A DNA stretch of 64,000 bases from CAVTJL01 sp963752325 (lineage in GTDB: Bacteria; Pseudomonadota; Alphaproteobacteria; Geminicoccales; Geminicoccaceae): the NCBI GenBank assembly GCA_963752325.1, contig CAVVXU010000007.1:901583-965582 (forward strand). Reading direction: 5' to 3'. Positions 58,784 through 64,000 of this stretch are shown here, piece by piece; within the stretch, counting starts at the first letter, position 1; each line of letters starts with the position of its first letter. The position numbers were made by a program, and so were the translations under genes. The notes under the pieces are model-generated. The model was not told the origin of the DNA. It did not search any database and saw only the letters and a program-made list of their open reading frames with translations.

Positions 58784-59749
58784 GGCCGCAGCTCCCGGTG
58801 TCTGGTTTCCTGGGAACCAAAGAAGCCCGCCGACCGTGACGGGCCCTCGATCCCTCTAGCAGCTGCATCCGCGCATGGGAATCGAGCAACGGCGCCGCCT
58901 CGCACTGCTTCGAGACGTCGCTCCTCACACCGATTTTTTCTTTTCCTTTTTTGTCGGTCAGGGGCCGAGGGGTTTTCGGCCGGCTGTTCTTCTCGGGTCG
59001 TCGGGCTCGGGCGGCTAGGGCGCCCAGCTCGGCCAGGCGCTTCTCGATGCGCCCGATGATCCAGTCCGCCAGCGCCGGGTTGGCCCGGGCCATGGCGGCG
59101 AGCGGTGAAAGGGGATCGTCGTCGGCGGAGGCGGGATCGCCAGCATCGCCGGTTGGAATTTCTTCGGTTGTCGCGACCGGCTCCTCGACGGGAGCCTCGG
59201 CCTCTGGCGCCTCGGTCTCGGCGCTGACAAGAACAGCCTCACCGGCCTGGGCGGGGAGGAAGTCGACGAGGCGGTTGATGGCCTCCTGCGCCGGGCCCAG
59301 CGGGTGCTGGCCGTAGCCCTGCATCGTCTCGGGCGAGGAGCCGGCGGGTGCCGGCGTGTCCCGCCGCTCGTAGGGCTGGCGCGCCTGGTCGAAGCTCTCG
59401 ACCACGAGCTTGACGAGATGCCTTACCGGATGCCGGGCGCGGTTCGCCTGGTAGACGACGAAGAGCATCGCGCGGCGATCGCCGACATCGATGAGGCTCG
59501 AAAGCTCCAGCCACGCCGTCTCGAACAGGCGGGCCTGCCGCTCGGGCAGCGGAAAGCACGGACCGCGGCGTACTGCTCGACCAGACGAGAGAAATCGCGG
59601 TCGCTGACAAAAGCCTCGATGTCTTCCTCGGTCGCGGTGTCGAGCCTTCTGATCTCGGCCGGGGAGAGACCGGCGGCGAGACGTCGGGCGAGCCGGCACT
59701 GGCGGGTGCCGGGCATCTTGATGGGGGAACGGGTGAGCACGCGAGGCAT
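58737..59749 (-). CDS. Hypothetical protein, helical N-terminus (frameshifted)
   Basis: About 337 residues as read. The N-terminal 70 residues (LARRLAAGLSPAEIRRLDTA, then DIEAFVSDRDFSRLVEQYAA) resemble helix-turn-helix starters of hypothetical proteins seen next to mobile DNA. A shift near 59553 (two extra or one missing base) leads to LPERQARLFETAWLELSSLI then DVGDRRAMLFVVYQANR. A second coiled segment (DWIIGRIEKRLAELGALAAR) ends about residue 270; the last 70 residues are low-complexity and overlap the GNAT start by 47 bp, so the true end may be near 58930. No function assigned. Confidence 0.6.
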
Positions 59750-59756
59750 GTGGATC

Positions 59757-59785
59757 TATCTATAGGACTAGATGCCTTCTGTCAA
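59757..59785 (-). promoter_or_regulatory. Sigma-70-type promoter, possibly leaderless
   Basis: On the minus strand, TTGACA (59785-59780) and TAGATA (59762-59757) with a 17-bp spacer. The predicted start of transcription falls at about 59750, directly at the ATG of the hypothetical gene (59749), so the mRNA would have little or no leader. Confidence 0.6.
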
Positions 59786-59970
59786 CCATAAATTGATTCT
59801 TTTCTTTTGTCACTCTCGCGCCGTTGCCGGGCGGGCCGCCCTCGCCCCTGGCCCGCTCGCCGCGCTCCAGCAGCTTGCGCGGTGAGCGGGGGCCCCGAGC
59901 GCCTCGGCTACCTGCCCCATCGCGCAGTCCTCACCAACCAGCCGGGACCGAACACGCAGGCGGAAACCTA

Positions 59971-61104
59971 GTGGTATGATGCGATCATAAGATTCCCTTT
60001 GGTCGCGTTCTGTGCGATGATGCGGCATGCGCGAGGGGATCAGATCGAGGTGAGCGCCGCGGACCGTGACCGTCTGGAGCGGATCGTGGCGGATCGCAAC
60101 AGCCGGCAGAAGCATGTCTGGCGGGCGCGGATCATCCTGGCGACGGCGGAGGGCTGCGGCACGGCCGAGATCATGCGCCGGGCCGGCGTGTCGAAGCCCG
60201 TCGGTGTGGCGCTGGCAGGAGCGGTTCATGCGCGAAGGCGTGGCCGGCCTCCTGCGCGACAAGACGAGGAAGCCCGGCCTGCCGCCCTTGCCGGCGGCGC
60301 TGGTCGACCGGGTGGTCGAGCTGACGCTCGCCGAGCCGCCCGGCGAGACGACGCACTGGACGGGCCGGGCGATGGCCGCGGCGACCGGCGTCTCCCTGCG
60401 CTCGGTGCAGCGGATCTGGGCGGCGCACGGCCTCGAGCCGCATCGGGTGCGGCGCTTCAAGCTGTCGAAGGACCCGGCCTTTGCCGCGAAGCTGCGGGAC
60501 GTCGTCGGGCTCTATCTCGACCCGCCGGCCCATGCCGTCGTGCTCTCGGTCGACGAGAAGAGCCAGATCCAGGCGCTCGACCGCACCCAGCCCGGCCTGC
60601 CGATGAAGAAGGGCCGGGCCGGCACGATGACCCATGACTATATCCGGCAACGGCACGACCACGCTGTTCGCGGCCCTGAACGTGCTGGATGGCACGGTCA
60701 TCGGCCAGTGCATGGCGCGCCACCGGCACCAGGAGCTCATCCGCTTCCTCAACCGGGTCGAGGCGGCCGTGCCGGCCGGCAAGCTGGTCCACGCCATCCT
60801 CGACAACTACGCCGCCCACAAGCACCCCAAGGTCCGCGCTTGGCTCGCCCGCCACCCGCGCTGGACCTTCCACTTCACGCCCACCTCCTGCTCTTGGGCC
60901 AATGCCGTCGAGACCTTCTTCGCCACGCTGACCCGCCGCCGGCTCCGGCGCGGCGTCTTCCACTCGCTCGTCGACCTCCAGGCCGCCATCAACCGCTATC
61001 TCGACGAGCACAACCAGAAGCCCAAGCCCTTCGTCTGGACCGCCGACCCCGACCGCATCATCGACAAGGTCAACCGAGGGTATCAAGCGTTGGCGTCAGA
61101 CCAC
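59971..61104 (+). mobile_element. IS630-family insertion sequence, 1134 bp
   Basis: The element runs from GTGGTATGATGCG on the left to the complementary GGCGTCAGACCAC on the right, giving imperfect terminal inverted repeats. TA dinucleotides flank both ends (59969-59970 and 61105-61106), the target duplication typical of IS630. It carries one transposase gene. The region before it (59810-59968) has no recognisable gene. Confidence 0.85.
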
Positions 61105-61107
61105 TAG
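60017..61107 (+). CDS. IS630-family transposase (two frameshifts)
   Basis: About 362 residues after removing extra bases near 60200 (GVSKP to SVWRWQERFMREG) and 60648 (THDYIR to NGTTTLFAALNVLDG). The N-terminal helix-turn-helix reads ATAEGCGTAEIMRRAGVSKP. Catalytic residues: Asp in VVLSVDEKSQIQALDR, Asp in VHAILDNYAAHKHP and Glu in SWANAVETFFATL. The TAG stop begins at 61105, so it uses the TA of the target duplication plus the next G; the element itself contains no stop. ATG 60020 is an alternative start. Confidence 0.88.
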
Positions 61108-61232
61108 GCGGCGCAGGGCTGCGCGGCCGGCACAGAGAGACCGAAATTGAGTTGAGCGTCACCGTAATTCCCACAGGACCGCATCATCGCCAAGGTCAAC
61201 CACGGGTATCAAGCGTTGGCATCGGACTACTA
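61051..61232 (+). repeat. Tandem duplication of the IS630 right end
   Basis: A 126-bp unit (61051-61176) holding the last 57 bp of the transposase region and the following 69 bp is repeated from 61177 with scattered changes. The second copy continues to 61232, is interrupted by the IS5 element, and resumes at 62091-62143. Matching landmarks are GACCGCATCATCG, GGGTATCAAGCGTTGG, GCGGCGCAGGGCTGCGCGG and GAGACCGAAATTGAGTT. Confidence 0.85.
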
Positions 61233-62090
61233 GGTCCTGTTTTCAAAGCCACATGAGGATGGCGGCGAGGTGGACGAAAGCGAGGTAGGAGGTGGCGAGC
61301 TTGTCGTATCTGGTGGCGAGGTGGCGATGCTCCTTCAGCCGCCCGACCAGGCGCTCGACGGTGTTGCGCTCGCGATAGGTGCGCCAGTCCATCAGGCCGT
61401 GACCGGGTCTCGGTCGCGAGCTGCGGGATGATGGCGGTGATGCCGCGGCGCCGCAGATGCTCGCGGACCGGCCGGCCGGTGTAGCCGCGATCGGCGAGCA
61501 GCGCTTGCGGCCGGCGGCGTGGCCGGCCAGGGCCGGCGCGCTTGACCGCGCCCGCCGCCATCAGGGGCTGGAACGCAGTCTGCTCGTGGCGCTCGCCTGC
61601 GGTCAGGACGAAGGCGATCGGCCTGCCGCCCGCTCGCAGCGCAGATGGAGCTTGCTGCCGAAGCCGCCCCGCGAGCGGCCGAGCGCCTGGTTTTCCTGCC
61701 CCCTTTGGCGCCGGCGGCGTGACGATGCGCACGAATGCTGGTGCCGTCGACCATATGGACACTCCAGTCCAGCCTGCCCGCCGCGTCGCCGTCCCGCTGC
61801 AACTCGCCCAGCAGCCGCTGCCAGAGGCCGCTCCTGGTCCAGCGGTAAAAGCGCGTGGCGACCGTCTGCCACGGGCCGTAGCGCTCCGGCAGATCGCGCC
61901 AGGGCGCACCGGTCCTGGTCAGCCACAGCATGGCGTTGACCATGGTCCGATGATCGCGCGCCGGGCGCCCGACCAGCGCCCGTTGCGGCGGCAACAGCGA
62001 CGCCAACCGCCGCCAAGCCGCGTCCGTCAGCTCGTGCCTGCTCATGCAGCAGGGCAATACATCAAGCCAACCCGGTTTGAAAACAGGGCC
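61233..62090 (-). mobile_element. IS5-family (IS427-type) insertion sequence, 858 bp
   Basis: Terminal inverted repeats of 15 bp, GGTCCTGTTTTCAAA on the left and its complement with one mismatch on the right (62076-62090). A TA is present on each side (61231-61232 and 62091-62092), consistent with target duplication. It interrupts the second copy of the IS630 right-end repeat, so it arrived after that duplication. Confidence 0.88.
61243..62045 (-). pseudogene. IS5-family transposase, frame broken at three places
   Basis: The start is SRHELTDAAWRRLASLLPPQ, followed by HRTMVNAMLWLTRTGAPWRD and the first catalytic Asp in VHMVDGTSIRAH. Breaks occur near 61690 (a short G-run, one base missing before QENQALGRSRGGFGSK), near 61630 (before GRPIAFVLTAGERHEQ) and near 61400. 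The second Asp lies in ALLADRGYTGRPVREHL; the end MDWRTYRERNTVERLVGRLK with the catalytic Glu continues to a stop at 61245-61243. Here two breaks look like missing bases, unlike the insertions elsewhere, so real decay is plausible. Confidence 0.82.
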
Positions 62091-62143
62091 TAGGCGGCGC
62101 AGGGCTGCGCGGCCGCAAAGAGACCGAAATTGAGTTAGCGTCA

Positions 62144-62499
62144 TGGACATTCCAGATCTGGTATAGCTCGATCACCGGGCGCCGGGCCGTCGTCGGGAGC
62201 TGTCGCGAGGCCGCACTGTATCTGAGCCGAACGGCGGGAGTTGAGCGCGCGGGCGCCACAATCCCTGCCAGGCCACTCGGAGCATTGAAGTCACTGTTCC
62301 TCAGCGTCCACTCACCCTGAACTCGGCGACACAGATAATGGCATGCCACCACCTCCCACAACGACTCTCTTGACGCGATCCTTCGAATCAGCAAGGAGGC
62401 ATCGAACAGGCTTTCATGCAATGTGCCGCGACTTGTGATGTGGCCGAGCAAACAGCTGCTCCACACTCTCGGGAGGTTTGATGAGCATGTCCGATGAAC
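62144..62499. other. Unassigned sequence after the IS5 element
   Basis: About 350 bp with no frame resembling a known protein. A minus-strand frame is open from 62598 to 62062, but its composition (many Ser, Cys and Arg, crossing the AT-rich patch and the repeat) is not gene-like. It may be a scar of earlier insertions. Confidence 0.4.
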
Positions 62500-63110
62500 A
62501 AACCTACTGCAGACCCTGCTCTGGGGCGAATTTTCTCTGTTGCACGATCGAAAGAGAATATCACACGGCTCAAAATACAGATGCAATGATAAATACAAAA
62601 AATCTCAGAATTCCTTGAAGTCTACTATGATTCAAGTAAAAATAATCGCCTCCGCCTTTGGAATCGGAGCAGTACTGGGTTGCTCCTCCTGCACTTTGTT
62701 ATCCATGAATTCACCACTTACAGGAACAATATACGAATCTACACGGAAAATACACTGAAGTTCCTGAATGACGAAGTGAGCAAAACTGAGGGATGAGATA
62801 GTGAAAAACGCGACGAACAATCGGAAGCAAGAGGAGTTTACCTATTCGATATAGCATCGAAATGGTTAAAAGCATTATTTCTGACTACGTTTAGGGTAAC
62901 ATGAAGAATGGCTCTATATCAAAGTCTATGATATATCATTGACTGTATTCATTCCGTATATCAAAAAGCCGACGAACCTTTGACTGTCTGATGGACACAT
63001 TCTACCTTGTGTAGGAGCGGTACAGTTATTTTTCTGCAAGATCGGGATTAGCTTCTGGAAATACCTACAACAGTGGGTAAAGCTTCGAAGAGTTAGGAGA
63101 TTGCTGCGTT
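62500..63110. other. AT-rich foreign-looking patch
   Basis: Base composition drops sharply from the GC-rich background to majority A/T between about 62560 and 63110, with runs such as AAATACAAAAAATCTCAG and TATATCAAAAAGC. Only very short frames exist. It lies between IS remnants, which suggests imported DNA, trimmed by later events. Confidence 0.7.
62627..62758 (+). CDS. Short lipoprotein-like ORF in the AT-rich patch
   Basis: A 43-residue frame: a hydrophobic start (IIASAFGIGAVLGCSSC) with a possible lipobox, then TLLSMNSPLTGTIYESTRKI. The SPLTGTIY part weakly resembles the mature start of TRL-like lipoproteins, which would make this a truncated copy. The codon use is AT-rich, unlike the rest of the window. 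Equally it could be a chance frame. Confidence 0.3.
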   Translation: MIQVKIIASAFGIGAVLGCSSCTLLSMNSPLTGTIYESTRKIH

Positions 63111-63339
63111 AAAGGAGTAAATCGGCGCATAGACATTCCCAAGTGAGGTCGTGTTCTGGCTGCAGGCCGCACCCGGCGCCCCATGTCGCCACAGTGGATA
63201 GAGATCGATTTCGCAATCTTTTGCTGCGACAGTGTTTGAGCCCCACCTGTACAGTGACGGCATAGACCTGACAGTGGGCATTCCTCGCGGGCTGGTTGGG
63301 TTCAGGCGGCGTGGGAGTTGGGCATTGCCTGCTGCTCCC

Positions 63340-63827
63340 TGGCTGGCAGACCTTCCCTAAAGGCCTGGAGGGTGTGCGTCCGTCCGGAGCCGCGCCCTTG
63401 GTGGCGCCGCGACGGTTGTAGCGCAAGAGGTAGGCATCGAGCGCCTTCTCCATCTCCTCGACCGTCTCGTGCCAGACGCTGCACCCGGCACCCGCAGGTG
63501 TTCGTCTAGCAAGGTGCCGCTCGACCTGCGAGGCCCCGGAGCGCCAGGCGCGTGGGCGCTCCGGTTCGGGCCGTAGCCCGGGTGCTCCAGAGCAAGGTCG
63601 AGGATGGCCTCCGATCTCCGGCGCCAGCCGAATTCGTGTGTGGCCCCTTGAGGCCTCTGACCTTGTCTACCAAGCCCTCGGCGCCGAAGATCTGATAGTT
63701 GCGGCGGACTTCGTAGAGTTGCTGCCGGCGGTAGCCGATCAGCTTGCACGCCTCCGACACGTTGCCGAGGTCTGCCGACCCAGGAGGTCGAGCGTAGCCG
63801 GTACTATCCTTGTGCGTCCGTGGTCAT
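63340..63827 (-). pseudogene. IS481-family transposase remnant with internal deletion
   Basis: On the minus strand the N-terminal helix-turn-helix reads NVSEACKLIGYRRQQLYEVR then NYQIFGAEGLVDKVRGLKG, and a shifted frame continues EAILDLALEHPGYGPNR. It then jumps to the normal C-terminal end of the protein, HETVEEMEKALDAYLLRYNR followed by DGRTPSRP, so the catalytic DDE core is missing. An in-frame TAG and a frame change precede the helix-turn-helix. The element is inactive. Confidence 0.75.
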
Positions 63828-64000
63828 GTCCCACTCCTGGCTCAGGGCTGGCCGGTGTCCTGGCGACACCAGCGTACCCCGCCGGAGCGGCACGGCGAGG
63901 CCCGCCTCTGCAGGGCGGCGTGGCCCAATGAGTCAGGTGATTACTGAACCGAGCACAGGCGGATCAAATCAGCCGTGACAAATGAGAAGAAACTCTCACC

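Noticed and set aside
59810..59940. Short minus-strand frame (MGQVAEALGAPAHRAS) before the IS630 element
   Set aside because: It looks like a gene stub but extends into the transposase antisense and has no recognisable family.
62062..62598. 178-codon minus-strand frame covering the repeat and the AT-rich border
   Set aside because: It crosses the IS5 right end and two compositional zones, with Cys/Ser/Arg-rich random-like content.
63854..63870. GGTGTC/GACACC inverted repeat as the end of the IS481 remnant
   Set aside because: It is a small hairpin-like dyad with no matching copy at the other side of the remnant, so it cannot be called a terminal repeat.

Overview
The window is a chromosomal stretch of a high-GC alphaproteobacterium. 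The best guide to lineage is the core block at 6.8-11.8 kb: BamE-like lipoprotein, ubiquinol-cytochrome c chaperone, DUF177, plsX, fabH, ihfA, MerR regulator and tRNA-Pro, an order typical of Alphaproteobacteria. Gene content and GC suggest Rhodospirillales/Geminicoccales, but this is inference, not a demonstrated placement.

Layout. 0-4.5 kb: the end of a fused ATP-grasp/alpha-E protein, a transglutaminase, a phosphoesterase, RidA and two paralogous flavodoxin-fold reductases, almost all overlapping. 4.7-6.8 kb: K+-independent H+-pyrophosphatase with a strong hairpin behind it. 6.8-11.8 kb: the core fatty-acid/IHF block. 12.3-17.8 kb: a seven-gene Mrp-type cation/proton antiporter operon (E-F-G-B-C-D-D'). 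17.9-32.6 kb: SYLF lipoprotein, arginine deiminase with its permease, NhaC antiporter, patatin, GntP permease, baeRF protein, and an HlyD/RND/hydrolase efflux operon. 33-40.5 kb: EF-hand protein, AI-2E-family transporter, proline racemase-family enzyme, small membrane proteins, a bifunctional PBP and fdhD. 40.6-44.3 kb: a compact four-gene sulfate-transfer module (arylsulfotransferase-like propeller, two membrane proteins, PAPS sulfotransferase). 44.4-53.2 kb: a sugar-acid operon (aldolase/dehydratase-like, enolase-superfamily dehydratase, ABC importer, TauD dioxygenase, IclR-SMP-30 fusion, SDR) behind a TTGACA promoter and an IclR-like palindrome. 53.2-59.8 kb: PNPOx-like, SnoaL-like, LysR, FUSC, mobA, rarD, GNAT and a hypothetical. 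59.9-64 kb: nested IS630, IS5 and IS481 remnants around a markedly AT-rich patch.

Working together, the 44-53 kb operon can be read as a complete non-phosphorylative route: import, oxidation to a lactone (SDR), lactone hydrolysis (SMP-30), dehydration (MR/MLE) and cleavage (DHDPS family). Its regulator is covalently joined to the lactonase.

Quality warning. About twenty genes between 12.7 and 62 kb are broken by frameshifts, and in nearly every case one extra base explains the break while conserved sequence continues perfectly on both sides. The first 12 kb shows none. An insertion-biased consensus error (uncorrected long-read assembly) is the likeliest cause, so these genes are annotated end to end as probably intact in the organism.
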